Part shown: positions 17,222 through 28,642 of the stretch, one piece after another
Position numbering within the stretch: position 1 is the stretch's first letter
Layout of the letters: each line of letters starts with the position of its first letter
NCBI RefSeq assembly: GCF_000472425.1
Contig: NZ_AXAI01000015.1
Span: 124,001 to 188,000, forward strand
DNA length: 64,000 bases
Source of the DNA: Bradyrhizobium sp. Tv2a-2
GTDB taxonomy: Bacteria; Pseudomonadota; Alphaproteobacteria; Rhizobiales; Xanthobacteraceae
Direction of reading: 5' to 3'
Notes under the pieces: generated by a model
What the model was told of the DNA's origin: nothing
Seen by the model: the letters and a program-made list of their open reading frames with translations, nothing else
Database searches by the model: none
Position numbers and translations under genes: made by a program

Positions 17222-18846
17222 GCGGGAGCCTCTCAACGACGCCTCCTGCGGGCCGACAATTGCGGATGTCGCGCCGGGTGATGAACCTCGCGCATATGCT
17301 GACCCAGAATGCGCGACGGCTGCCGGCCCGGCCCGGCTTCATCTGGGCCGATAAATCCTGGACCTGGCGCGAAATCGATTCCGAGGTCTCTGCGCTTGCA
17401 GCAGCGCTTGCCGCGCGCGGCGTTGCCAAGGGCGACCGCATCCTCGTGCATTCCAAGAATTGCGAGGAGATGTTCTGGTCGATGTTTGCCGCCTTCCGCC
17501 TTGGAGCGGTCTGGGTGCCGACCAACTTCCGCTTGATGCCGGATGAAGTCGCCTATCTCGCCAGCGCATCGGGGGCGAAGGCGTTTCTGTGCCACGGTGA
17601 ATTCCCGGAGCATGCGGCGGCCGTTTCCGGTCCCGAATTCGTCTGGCGGATCGGCGGCGACGGCACGTTCGGTGAGCGCAGCCTGCGCGAAGCGATCGCG
17701 GCGCACGCAGGCGGCTCGGTGTCGAACGCGGCGGTCGAGCATGACGATCCCTGCTGGTTCTTCTTCACCTCCGGCACCACCGGCCGCTCCAAGGCCGCGG
17801 TTTTGACCCACGGCCAGATGAGCTTTGTGGTCACCAACCATCTTGCCGATCTCACCCCCGGCACCACCGAGCACGACGCGTCGCTCGTGGTCGCGCCGCT
17901 GTCGCATGGCGCCGGCGTGCATCAGCTGATGCAAACCGCGCGCGGCGTGCCGACCATTCTGCTGCCGACCGAGCGCTTCGACATCGCCGAAGCCTTCCGC
18001 CTGATCGAGAGGCATCGCGTCAGCAACCTCTTTACCGTGCCGACCATTTTGAAGATGATGGTCGAGCATCCCGCCGTCGGCCAGTTCGACCATTCCTCGC
18101 TGCGCTATGTGATCTATGCCGGCGCGCCGATGTATCGCGAGGACCAGAAGGCCGCGCTGAAAAAGCTCGGCAAGGTGCTGGTGCAGTATTTTGGCCTCGG
18201 CGAGGTCACCGGCAACATCACGGTGCTGCCGACCGCGCTGCACGTCGAGGAGGATGGCCCGGATGCCCGCATCGGCAGCTGCGGCTATGAGCGCACCGGC
18301 ATGCAGGTCTCGATCCAGGACGATCAGGGCCGCGAGTTGAAACCGTTCGAGACCGGCGAGATATGTGTCATCGGCCCGGCGGTGTTTGCCGGCTACTACA
18401 ATAACCCTGAAGCCAATGCGAAGGCGTTTCGAGACGGCTGGTTCCGCACCGGCGATCTCGGCCATATGGACGAGGAGGGGTTCGTCTATATCACCGGCCG
18501 TGCCTCGGACATGTACATCTCCGGCGGCTCCAACATCTATCCGCGCGAAATCGAGGAGAAGATTCTCACGCACCCTGCAGTCTGCGAGGTCGCCGTGCTC
18601 GGTATCCCCGATCCGGTCTGGGGCGAGGTTGGCGTCGCCGTCTGCGTGGCGCGCGAGGGCTCCGCAGCATTGAGCGAGGCGGAGATGGCGGCGTTCCTGG
18701 GCCCGAAGGTGCCGCGCTACAAGATGCCAAAGCGCTTCTTCTTCTGGGAGGCGCTGCCGAAATCCGGCTATGGCAAGATTCCCAAGCGCATGGTGCGTGA
18801 CGAGCTCGAGGCGCGCGGACTGCTCGACATCACCAAGGCGAGCTGA
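17218..18846 (+). CDS. AMP-forming acyl-CoA synthetase
   Basis: 542 residues, ANL superfamily. Motifs in order: FFFTSGTTGRSKAAVLTHG (phosphate-binding loop, about residue 185), YFGLGEVTGNITVLP, GWFRTGDLGHMDEEGFVYITGRASDM (hinge), SGGSNIYPREIEE, and ALPKSGYGKIPKRM with the catalytic Lys. It activates a carboxylic acid to its CoA thioester through an adenylate; the substrate chain is not predictable from sequence. ATG 17218 overlaps the upstream small gene; a PPC-domain gene follows 12 bases downstream. Confidence 0.92.
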   Translation: MSGSLSTTPPAGRQLRMSRRVMNLAHMLTQNARRLPARPGFIWADKSWTWREIDSEVSALAAALAARGVAKGDRILVHSKNCEEMFWSMFAAFRLGAVWVPTNFRLMPDEVAYLASASGAKAFLCHGEFPEHAAAVSGPEFVWRIGGDGTFGERSLREAIAAHAGGSVSNAAVEHDDPCWFFFTSGTTGRSKAAVLTHGQMSFVVTNHLADLTPGTTEHDASLVVAPLSHGAGVHQLMQTARGVPTILLPTERFDIAEAFRLIERHRVSNLFTVPTILKMMVEHPAVGQFDHSSLRYVIYAGAPMYREDQKAALKKLGKVLVQYFGLGEVTGNITVLPTALHVEEDGPDARIGSCGYERTGMQVSIQDDQGRELKPFETGEICVIGPAVFAGYYNNPEANAKAFRDGWFRTGDLGHMDEEGFVYITGRASDMYISGGSNIYPREIEEKILTHPAVCEVAVLGIPDPVWGEVGVAVCVAREGSAALSEAEMAAFLGPKVPRYKMPKRFFFWEALPKSGYGKIPKRMVRDELEARGLLDITKAS

Positions 18847-18858
18847 CGCAGGCAATGC

Positions 18859-19719
18859 ATGCGCGAGATCAAACAGCCGGGGCCGCCGACATCCGAACGC
18901 ATCCAATGGGTGGAAGCGCGCGGTCGCGGCTTCTCCTTCACGCTCGAAGCCGGCATCCCGCTTCTGGAAGCCGCGCGCCGCGGCTTTGCGGCTCAAGGTT
19001 TTGACGGCGGGGTGCTCAACATCAAGGGCGGCGCGCTGGGCCCGTTCGCCTATGTGATGCCGGCGCTGTCGAACACTGGCGAGAACGCGGCGTTCTACAG
19101 CGAGACGTTTCGGCCTGAAGGCAGCGCCTGGCTCAAGCAGGCGACCATGACGCTCGGCGAGCGCGACGGCGCGCCGTTCTTCCATTGTCACGGGCTGTGG
19201 CTCGAAGCCCATTGCCGGGTCAATGGCGGCCATATCCTGCCCGAGGAGACCATGGTCGCCGAGCCGTTCGAGGTGGCGGCGTTCGGCATCGATGGCGCCA
19301 CGTTCAAGGCCGAGCCCGACCCCGAGACCAATTTCAAGCTGTTCGGGCCGGTCAAGAGCGAGGCGAGGGGCGCCGAGACGACCTCCCGTGCCTTCGCGCT
19401 GCGCCTGCGCCCCAACCAGGATTTTGCGCACGGCCTGGAGGCCTTCTGCCGCGACCGCGGGATCACGCACGCGAAAATTCGCGGCGGGGTGGGCTCGACC
19501 ATCGGTGCGCGCTTCACGGATGGCCGCATCGTCGACCCCTTTGCGACCGAGCTGACGATCACCGCAGGCCACGTTGGGCCCGGCGCCGGAGGCGCGCCGC
19601 AAGCGGAGCTGGATATTGCGCTGGTCGATTACACCGGCGGCCTTGCCGAGGGCAGCCTCGTCCGTGGCGACAATCCGGTGCTGATGACGATGGAGCTGGT
19701 GCTGGAGGTTCTGGCCTGA
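18859..19719 (+). CDS. PPC-domain (DUF296) protein with two PPC domains
   Basis: 286 residues carrying two PPC-like domains. The first spans roughly residues 10-140 and has FFHCHGLWLEAHCRVNGGHIL, where the three His match the PPC metal-binding pattern. The second (about 170-285) has FCRDRGITHAKIRGGVGSTIGARF and an ending VDYTGGLAEGSLVRGDNPVLM. In single-domain form PPC proteins are trimeric and plant versions are joined to AT-hooks; no AT-hook is seen here. The position just after an acyl-CoA synthetase suggests a metabolic partner or regulator (inference). Confidence 0.82.
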   Translation: MREIKQPGPPTSERIQWVEARGRGFSFTLEAGIPLLEAARRGFAAQGFDGGVLNIKGGALGPFAYVMPALSNTGENAAFYSETFRPEGSAWLKQATMTLGERDGAPFFHCHGLWLEAHCRVNGGHILPEETMVAEPFEVAAFGIDGATFKAEPDPETNFKLFGPVKSEARGAETTSRAFALRLRPNQDFAHGLEAFCRDRGITHAKIRGGVGSTIGARFTDGRIVDPFATELTITAGHVGPGAGGAPQAELDIALVDYTGGLAEGSLVRGDNPVLMTMELVLEVLA

Positions 19720-19833
19720 ATCCAGCTCCATACGCGAGTCTCGCCTCAGCACGAATGTTCTTGTTGCGTTCCATAAGATGTGCCACAACCTAAGCGGAGC
19801 ATGTCTGCACTCAGGTAGTGGGGCCGAAGGTTC

Positions 19834-20589
19834 ATGCGTTCGAGGAAGAAGCGCGACATTGATTTGCCCGCGCCCTATCTGAAGCGGCTCTGGCTCGATC
19901 CCGCCTCGGTCCCGGATCCCGATGCCTATCCGTTCTGCCTTCCCTTTCTTCACGATGATTTCGAGCTTCGCTTCGAGCGTGCCATCACCATCATTGTCGG
20001 CGAGAACGGCACGGGGAAATCGACGCTGCTGGAGGGCATCGGGGCGCTCGCCGGCTACGACGGCGCGGGCGGCGGAAAGGGGTACAGGCCGGTCGACCAT
20101 TCCGATGCGATTGAGGTGACGGGCGGTGACCTGGCGCAGGCGCTTCGCGCAAGCTGGCTGCCGAAGATCACCAAGGGATGGTTCTTCCGCGCCGAAACGT
20201 TTTTCTCGGTCGCGAGATATCTCGATGCGGTCGGATCGAACAGCGCCGATTTTCTCTCGCATTCCCACGGCGAGGGCTTCTTGCGTTTCTTCAATGAGCG
20301 CTGCCAGCGCCAGGGCATCTACATTTTCGACGAGCCGGAATCCGCCTTGTCGCCGTCCCGGCAGATGGAATTCCTCAAGCTGATGCGGCGCATGGAAGAG
20401 TCCGGCTATTGCCAGTTGATCATGGCCACGCATTCGCCGATCCTGATGGCCTATCCAAACGCGACATTGCTGCGGCTGTCGAAATACGGACTTGAGCCGG
20501 TGCGCGTGCAGGACACCGACCACTTCAAGTCGATGCGTGAGTTTTGCCAGGACCCAACCGGCTTTGTCGAAGCGACGCTCGCCGAGTGA
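19834..20589 (+). CDS. AAA-type ATPase, copy 1 of a tandem pair (COG3910-like)
   Basis: 251 residues. Walker A GENGTGKST near residue 56, signature-like LSHSHGEGFLRFFNER, Walker B IYIFDEPESALSPSRQ, and the switch His in MATHSPILMA. This is the SMC/RecF/OLD-like ABC-ATPase fold without other domains. It is closely similar throughout to the next gene; the clearest length difference is a short insert in copy 2 after VARYLD. Function unknown. Confidence 0.85.
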   Translation: MRSRKKRDIDLPAPYLKRLWLDPASVPDPDAYPFCLPFLHDDFELRFERAITIIVGENGTGKSTLLEGIGALAGYDGAGGGKGYRPVDHSDAIEVTGGDLAQALRASWLPKITKGWFFRAETFFSVARYLDAVGSNSADFLSHSHGEGFLRFFNERCQRQGIYIFDEPESALSPSRQMEFLKLMRRMEESGYCQLIMATHSPILMAYPNATLLRLSKYGLEPVRVQDTDHFKSMREFCQDPTGFVEATLAE

Positions 20590-20622
20590 ACAAGCTGCCT
20601 CGCTGATCAGGATTGCAAGCCC

Positions 20623-21399
20623 ATGGCCTGGATGCCGAAAAGGCGCGAGATCAGGATGCCGGCGCCGTATCTCAAGCGGATCTGGCTCGATCCCGCGCGC
20701 ATTCCTGACCCGGATGCCTATCCGTTCTGTCTTCCCTTTCTCGCCGGTGATTTCGAGCTGCACTTCGAGCGTGCCATCACGATCATCGTCGGTGAGAACG
20801 GGACGGGGAAGTCGACGCTGCTCGAAGGGATCGCAGCACTTGCCGGCTATGATGAAGCCGGCGGCGGCAAGGGCTATATGCCGGTCGACCATACCCAAGC
20901 GATCGAGGTCATGGGCGGCGGATTATCGAAGGCGTTACGCGCGAGCTGGTTGCCGAAGATCACCAATGGCTGGTTCTTCCGCGCGGAGAGTTTCTTCTCG
21001 GTCGCGCGCTACCTTGATAAGGCCGCGCTCGACGATCCATTCGGAGGACCACCGCCGGATTTTCTCTCGCACTCCCACGGCGAAGGGTTTCTCCGCTTCT
21101 TCAACGAACGCTGCCAGCGGCAAGGGATCTTCATCTTCGACGAGCCGGAGTCGGCACTGTCGCCGTCGCGGCAGATCGAGTTCCTCAAGCTGCTGCGGCG
21201 GATGGACGATATCGGCCATTGCCAGGTCATCATGGCGACGCACTCGCCGATGCTGATGGCCTATCCGGGTGCGATCCTGCTGCGCCTGACGAAGCATGGC
21301 TTCGAGCCGACCACGCTGAAGCAGACCGATCACTACAGGGCGATGCGCGAGTTCTTCGAGGACCCCGACGCGTTTGTCGAGGCGGCGCTGGCGAGGTGA
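20623..21399 (+). CDS. AAA-type ATPase, copy 2 of a tandem pair (COG3910-like)
   Basis: 258 residues, a close paralogue of the upstream gene, with Walker A GENGTGKST, LSHSHGEGFLRFFNER, Walker B IFIFDEPESALSPSRQ and MATHSPMLMA all kept. Residues KAALDDPFGGPPPDF form the main insert relative to copy 1. Spacing of 33 bases from copy 1 and the same strand indicate co-transcription after a tandem duplication. A dispersed palindromic repeat lies shortly downstream. Confidence 0.85.
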   Translation: MAWMPKRREIRMPAPYLKRIWLDPARIPDPDAYPFCLPFLAGDFELHFERAITIIVGENGTGKSTLLEGIAALAGYDEAGGGKGYMPVDHTQAIEVMGGGLSKALRASWLPKITNGWFFRAESFFSVARYLDKAALDDPFGGPPPDFLSHSHGEGFLRFFNERCQRQGIFIFDEPESALSPSRQIEFLKLLRRMDDIGHCQVIMATHSPMLMAYPGAILLRLTKHGFEPTTLKQTDHYRAMREFFEDPDAFVEAALAR

Positions 21400-21486
21400 G
21401 TGCGAGCGCCGAGTCCCATCGTCGTCCCGGCGTTCCGGAACGGCGGCGTTGAGGGGGCTGATTCAAATTTCAAACATCTTTACCTG

Positions 21487-21564
21487 CCATTGCGAGCGTG
21501 AGCGAAGCAATCCAGAGCCACGCGCGCGGCTCTGGATTGCTTTGTCGCGTTGCTCCTCGCAATG
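21487..21564. repeat. Dispersed palindromic repeat, family D
   Basis: An outer pair CATTGCGAG / CTCGCAATG encloses a perfect 13-base stem: GCAATCCAGAGCC (21507-21519) with GGCTCTGGATTGC (21528-21540). This type of element is common between genes in Bradyrhizobium genomes (from memory). It could act as a terminator or RNA-stabilising element for the ATPase pair. Confidence 0.75.
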
Positions 21565-21589
21565 ACGGATGAGAGGCATGACTCCGCAA

Positions 21590-22015
21590 CCCCGCGGTGC
21601 AATTCGCGCCCGGGCCTTGGTTTCGTCTCACCCCTCGGAAAATCGAGGGCGCAGGGAAGGCCGGGTGGCCGCATGCACCCGGGGCTCCCGCGCAAAGAAA
21701 AATTTGCGCGAGCGCGAAAACCACAGGTACAGGCGGTGACAACCGGCCTTCCCCGCGCAGTGGTTTTACGGCTTATACGTGATCTCCTCGGTGAACCAAT
21801 GCTCGTTTGCCACCGTCGTCAGCGTGATGCGTAAGCATCGTCGCCAACTTGACGCCAGCGTCGGGGCGTCAGGACCACACGATTTCGCCGTCCGCCTCCG
21901 TGCCGTTCGTCTTCGGCACATCCGCGTCCACCGCATCGCCGGCCCAACGTATGTGACGTTCGCGATACGCCCCTCTCTTCGGGCCGGGACCATCAACAGC
22001 TAGCATGGATTCCGA
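21590..22015. repeat. Probable dispersed repeat region with only spurious ORFs
   Basis: Both strands give short frames rich in Arg, Pro and Gly with no ribosome sites. The plus-strand reading around PLGKSRAQGRPGGRMHPG looks like a spurious protein often annotated in bradyrhizobial genomes, which suggests a dispersed element. That comparison is from memory. No gene is called here. Confidence 0.45.
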
Positions 22016-22138
22016 AAAAGAGAAACATGAATATTTTTCCTGCCGGTCCTGGACAATTCAGGCGCGATGAAGATCGCTGTATCGAGCCGATTTGCCCGTC
22101 GTGCAGCGAAAAGTCCATTACCGGCAAGGAACGGTCGC

Positions 22139-22801
22139 CTACGCTTGCGCCTTCGCCGGCTCGGATACTCCGAGCTCCCGCGCAATATCCTCCATCCGTT
22201 CAAACATCAGGTCCGGCGTCAGCGCGCGAAGCGCTTCGCCTGAGGCAAAGCCCCAGCGCACGGCGCCGCAGGAGATGCCGGCAGCGCGGGCGGCCTCGAT
22301 GTCGCGGACCTCGTCGCCGATCGAGATCACCGCTTCGGGTTTGAGGCCGGCGCGCCTGAGGACGCGGCGGAATTTTGCCGCCTTGCCGAAGATCGAGGCG
22401 CCGCAATCGAAGTGGGAGAACAGCGCGGCCAGCTCGCCGAGCTGACGGCGGGCGTTGGCCTCGCTGTCGGAGCTCACCAGTGCAAGGCGATAACCCGCAT
22501 CCGAAAGCGCGCGCAACATTGCGTCGGCGCCGGGAAAAAGGGGGATATCCTGGATGTGCTGTCCCTTGAGCCGCCGCATGTGCCGCGCGATCGCCGGAAG
22601 CTTCCAGGTCGGCACCTCCAGCCGTGCCAGGATTTCACGGGAGTTCGCATGGCGCAGGCTCTCGAGATCCTCATCGGCGATGCGGCGAAAGGCAAAGCGG
22701 TCGGCGACGGCGTTCACGTGGCGTCGGAACCACGGAAAGCTGTCGGCCAGCGTGCCGTCGAGATCGAAGATGAGGAGGGAATAGGGCAAGGAAGCGGGCA
22801 T
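22139..22801 (-). CDS. HAD-family hydrolase (phosphoglycolate phosphatase-like)
   Basis: 220 residues from ATG 22801 (an upstream GTG at 22840 is less likely). HAD motif I LLIFDLDGTLADSF with both Asp, a helical cap (residues 20-90), motif II LALVSSDSE, Lys motif FGKAAKF, and motif IV ISIGDEVRDIEAARAAG. Such enzymes hydrolyse phosphate monoesters such as phosphoglycolate; the real substrate is unknown. Stands alone on the minus strand. Confidence 0.88.
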   Translation of the reverse strand: MPASLPYSLLIFDLDGTLADSFPWFRRHVNAVADRFAFRRIADEDLESLRHANSREILARLEVPTWKLPAIARHMRRLKGQHIQDIPLFPGADAMLRALSDAGYRLALVSSDSEANARRQLGELAALFSHFDCGASIFGKAAKFRRVLRRAGLKPEAVISIGDEVRDIEAARAAGISCGAVRWGFASGEALRALTPDLMFERMEDIARELGVSEPAKAQA

Positions 22802-22970
22802 GTACGGCGGGCGAACGCAGGGCACATATGGCAAAAGCACATTGCGCCTTTTGTGCGAAGGGGCGCGGAATGCACTATGCTCCCTGTTGTCCGCGTTTGT
22901 CAGGATGGCAAGGCGCCGCGCGCCGATGACTATTTGGGACTACCGAAAGCGTCAGTGAAGGAGCAAGAGG

Positions 22971-23720
22971 ATGTCATTTTACCGAGGCATGACCTGTGAG
23001 AACGTCACCATCAGGGGTGACAAGGGAACGCCCATCACGGCTTACACGGCCAAGCCCGAGGGCGCAGGTCCGTTTCCGGGCGTCGTCCTCATCCATCATC
23101 TGCCGGGCTGGAGCGAGTTCTATATCGAGACCACGCGGCGTTTCGCCCATCACGGCTACATGGCGATCTGCGCCAATCTCTATGAGCGCGCGGGACAGGG
23201 CAATCCGGACGACGTCGCGGCGAAAGTGCGCGCCGAGGGCGGCATTGCCGACTCCCAGATGGTCGGCGACACCGAGGCGGCCGTGAAATGGATGCGTGCG
23301 CAGCCGAACCACAACGGCAAGGTCGGCCTGTTCGGCTCCTGCTCCGGCGGCCGCCACGCCTTCATCTATGCCTGCCAGAGGAAGGACGTCGATGCCTGCG
23401 CCGAGCTCTGGGGCGGCCGCGTGGTGATGGGCAAGGAGGAGCTCAACGAGAAGACGCCGACTGCGCCGATCGACATGACCAAGAACCTCTCATGTCCCCT
23501 GATCGGCATCTTCGGCAATGACGACCGCGCCCCGAGCCCCGAGCAGGTCAACCAGCACGAGGCCGAGCTGAAGAAGCACGGCAAGGTTCACGAATTCCAT
23601 CGCTACGACGGCGCCGGCCACGGCTTCTTCTACTGGCACCGCCCGATCTACCGGGTCGAGCAGTGCATGGATGCCTGGGGCAAGGTTTTCGCCTTCTTCG
23701 GCAAACATCTCTCGAAGTAA
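22971..23720 (+). CDS. Dienelactone hydrolase family protein
   Basis: 249 residues, alpha/beta hydrolase. The nucleophile sits in FGSCSGGRHA (Cys, as in dienelactone hydrolases), the acid in FGNDDRAPSPEQ and the His in GAGHGFFYW. The N-terminal VVLIHHLPGWSEFYIE is typical. Dienelactone hydrolases open lactones formed after intradiol ring cleavage. A dioxygenase is 19 kb away, so a shared pathway is possible but not shown. AAGGAG precedes ATG 22971. A DUF6295-like gene follows 11 bases downstream. Confidence 0.88.
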   Translation: MSFYRGMTCENVTIRGDKGTPITAYTAKPEGAGPFPGVVLIHHLPGWSEFYIETTRRFAHHGYMAICANLYERAGQGNPDDVAAKVRAEGGIADSQMVGDTEAAVKWMRAQPNHNGKVGLFGSCSGGRHAFIYACQRKDVDACAELWGGRVVMGKEELNEKTPTAPIDMTKNLSCPLIGIFGNDDRAPSPEQVNQHEAELKKHGKVHEFHRYDGAGHGFFYWHRPIYRVEQCMDAWGKVFAFFGKHLSK

Positions 23721-23731
23721 GGAGGCAATTC

Positions 23732-24037
23732 ATGTGCACATCCATCATCGAGATCGCCCCTGCCTCCGGCATGGCCAAGCGCGGCGACGACTGGTTTCCG
23801 CTCACCCACAGCGTGGTCGCCTACGACCACGCCCGCCACGCGCTCGAGGGCGACGTTATCACGCTGGATTTCATCAACACGGGGCTTGAGCCGGGGGCAC
23901 GCGCGGGTGTCGAGCTGACGCTGGAGACAGCGAAGGAGCTGCGCGCCGCGCTCGATCGGGCGATTGCGGCAGCGGAGTTCGAGGAGGCGGAGGTGCGGGG
24001 GAAGGGGGCGGTGGTGGGGATAGGAAGGGCGGCGTGA
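23732..24037 (+). CDS. DUF6295-like small protein
   Basis: 101 residues from ATG 23732, preceded by GGAGG seven bases upstream. It begins MCTSIIEIAP and has GDDWFPLTHSVVAYDHARHALEGDVITLDFIN, which resembles the DUF6295 family as I remember it; a Glu/Ala-rich helix closes the chain. It is likely co-transcribed with the dienelactone hydrolase. Function unknown. Confidence 0.68.
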   Translation: MCTSIIEIAPASGMAKRGDDWFPLTHSVVAYDHARHALEGDVITLDFINTGLEPGARAGVELTLETAKELRAALDRAIAAAEFEEAEVRGKGAVVGIGRAA

Positions 24038-24044
24038 CGGAATC

Positions 24045-24123
24045 GTAGGTGGGTAGAGCGCAGCGAAACCCACCATCTTCGTGCGGCGATGCGATGGGCT
24101 TCGCTGCGCTCTACCCATCCTAC
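24045..24123. repeat. Dispersed palindromic repeat, family E
   Basis: Inverted arms of about 28 bases: GTAGGTGGGTAGAGCGCAGC at 24045 onward, complementary with a few mismatches to the segment ending CTACCCATCCTAC at 24123. It lies just after the DUF6295-like gene and may end its transcript. Similar elements are frequent in Bradyrhizobium (from memory). Confidence 0.7.
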
Positions 24124-24154
24124 CGGCCAATCCGCCTCACGCACCAATAGCGGC

Positions 24155-24352
24155 ATGAAGCTCGATTTCAGCAATCTCCACTTCGACGGGGAGATTCAGA
24201 CAACGTGGCAGGTCTTGCTCGGAATTTGCGGAGATTTCGAGCTATGGGTTGGAGAATGGATAATCTACAGCGAGATTGATTTCTGCTTGGTCGGGCTCGC
24301 CGAGGTAACAGAAGCGACTTGTCAGCCATCGCTCGCCCCTTTTAGCGGTTAA
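24155..24352 (+). CDS. Hypothetical protein, possibly a truncated gene
   Basis: 65 residues from ATG 24155. The N-terminal part MKLDFSNLHFDGEIQTTWQV and GDFELWVGEWIIYSEIDFCLVGLAE looks like a folded beta-rich protein, perhaps the DUF7878 type as I recall it. After about residue 50 the sequence loses that character and stops, as if truncated or frameshifted. It runs toward the 3' end of uvrA. No ribosome site of note. Confidence 0.4.
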   Translation: MKLDFSNLHFDGEIQTTWQVLLGICGDFELWVGEWIIYSEIDFCLVGLAEVTEATCQPSLAPFSG

Positions 24353-24368
24353 GGCGGCGGATCGTGTC

Positions 24369-27341
<2,973 letters not shown>

Positions 27342-27430
27342 CGGCAATTCCAGGCGCACGGGACGCGCGCATCTAACAGGGCGCGCCTCGCGCTGCTTGA
27401 GCCGAGATCGGACGCCAATTCGGGTGATGC

Positions 27431-27530
27431 CAAAGCGCGATGAGATTTGTTTGAACCGTCATCGCGCCCTAGATCTTTGATTCAGCATGATCCTTTCAGA
27501 AAACCGCTGCACACTTTTCCGGATCATGCT
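27431..27530. repeat. Dispersed repeat family A, copy 1
   Basis: Begins CAAAGCGCGATGAGATTTG and ends CTTTTCCGGATCATGCT. It contains two inverted repeats (GCGCGATGA...TCATCGCGC and AGCATGATC...GGATCATGCT). A second, nearly identical copy lies at 48012-48103. This copy sits between the SOS box and the start of uvrA. Confidence 0.85.
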
Positions 27531-27533
27531 CCG

Positions 27534-27548
27534 GAACGTAGGAAGAAC
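27534..27548 (-). promoter_or_regulatory. LexA (SOS) box upstream of uvrA
   Basis: GAAC-GTAGGAA-GAAC is an exact match to GAAC-N7-GAAC, the LexA box of alphaproteobacteria. It ends 4 bases beyond the repeat copy and lies 193 bases before the uvrA start, so the uvrA transcript probably begins near here and carries the repeat in its leader. Confidence 0.75.
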
Positions 27549-27659
27549 GCTAAGCAATTTCCAGTGCCGCGCGCAAGTGATCAACGGTTTCCACCGGGTT
27601 TCCTTCGCTTTGGCGGCAGCGGGCAGCAGCAAGCCGCGAGAAATGAGGCCGCACAAACA

Positions 27660-27686
27660 AAAAGGCCGGCACAAGGCCGGCCTTTT
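27660..27686 (-). terminator. Intrinsic terminator of porin gene 1
   Basis: AAAAGGCCGGC and GCCGGCCTTTT are perfect 11-base arms with a 5-base loop, 24 bases after the porin stop. In the minus direction the stem is followed by TTTTTGTTT. The A/T ends let it work on both strands. Confidence 0.85.
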
Positions 27687-27710
27687 CATCGAAAGCGATT
27701 GCTCGCGAGA

Positions 27711-28472
27711 TCAGTACCTCGCAACCACCGGGCCGCCAAAGGTGTAGTTCACGCGCACCGTCGCCATGTCGACGTCCTGCTTGATGTGGTCGGTGCGGTC
27801 TTGAAAGCTGAGAAACAGGGGCGTGGTCGTAAAGTTCACGTTGCGGCTGCCCATGAAAAGGTGGTCGTATTCGACGCCAACCGACCAGCCCGGTGCAAAG
27901 CCAATCTCGACGCCGGTTCCGACCGCGCCGCCCCAGCGGGTTTCGCTAGCCTGATCGAACGTGAAGCCGGTCAGAATGCCGTCGTACTTGCTATGGGTGA
28001 CAGCAGCGCCGCCCTTCGCGTACCAGAGCACATTATTCCAGGCATAGCCGACCTGACCGGTGAACAGGCCAATCGCATCGATCTTGGTCTGATTGACCAG
28101 GGGGAAAAGGGCTGCGGGCGAGCTGGTATTCGATCCCTTCAGGTTCGCCCAGTCACCCTGCGCTTCGAGGCCGAACACCCAATTGGTCACCTGCCAGCGG
28201 TAGCCGATCTGGCCGCCAACCAGGGCGCCGGTCGCATCATGGCAACCTTCCGCCGTGGTGGGCACCGCGACGCCGCCGGCGGCGTTGATGTCCCAGCAAT
28301 TGTGGCTCCAGCCGCCACCGGCGTTGAAGCCGATATAGAAACCTGCCCAATTGTAGATCGGCGCGACAACCGGCGCCTTGGTGTAGACAGGACGTGCAGC
28401 AAGATCGGCGGCAAGAGCGGGCGCGCTTCCCAGCGCGGCGAGGCTAACCCCGACCAACAAGGCCTTTTTCAT
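27711..28472 (-). CDS. Outer membrane porin-like protein 1 (Omp25/RopB-type beta-barrel)
   Basis: 253 residues from ATG 28472. Signal peptide MKKALLVGVSLAALGSAPALA, cleavage near residue 22, then an 8-stranded OmpA-like barrel with YNWAGFYIGFNAGGGWSHNCW, GGQIGYRWQ, GLFTGQVGYAWNNVLWYAKGG and a terminal aromatic residue (VARY) for BAM recognition. Two Cys (HNCW and EGCHD), also present in the two neighbours, may form a disulfide. One of three tandem paralogues. Confidence 0.9.
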   Translation of the reverse strand: MKKALLVGVSLAALGSAPALAADLAARPVYTKAPVVAPIYNWAGFYIGFNAGGGWSHNCWDINAAGGVAVPTTAEGCHDATGALVGGQIGYRWQVTNWVFGLEAQGDWANLKGSNTSSPAALFPLVNQTKIDAIGLFTGQVGYAWNNVLWYAKGGAAVTHSKYDGILTGFTFDQASETRWGGAVGTGVEIGFAPGWSVGVEYDHLFMGSRNVNFTTTPLFLSFQDRTDHIKQDVDMATVRVNYTFGGPVVARY

Positions 28473-28642
28473 TTCTATCCAACCTATTGTTTCAAGCGCT
28501 GCTGATGGCAACCAGCAGCTGAATCATTACGTTTGAAATCTATAGCGAAAAGAGTTGCGAAATGCCGTCACCCAAATGCCACAACTGAGTCCAAAGCGTG
28601 CAACTTGCGCGTGACATCTGGATGAATGCGAGGCAGCGACAT

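Noticed and set aside
17233..20898. A 1221-codon open frame on the minus strand
   Set aside because: It is antisense to the acyl-CoA synthetase, PPC and ATPase genes, which have clear motifs; GC-rich third positions create long antisense frames. Arg/Ala-rich composition and no domain.
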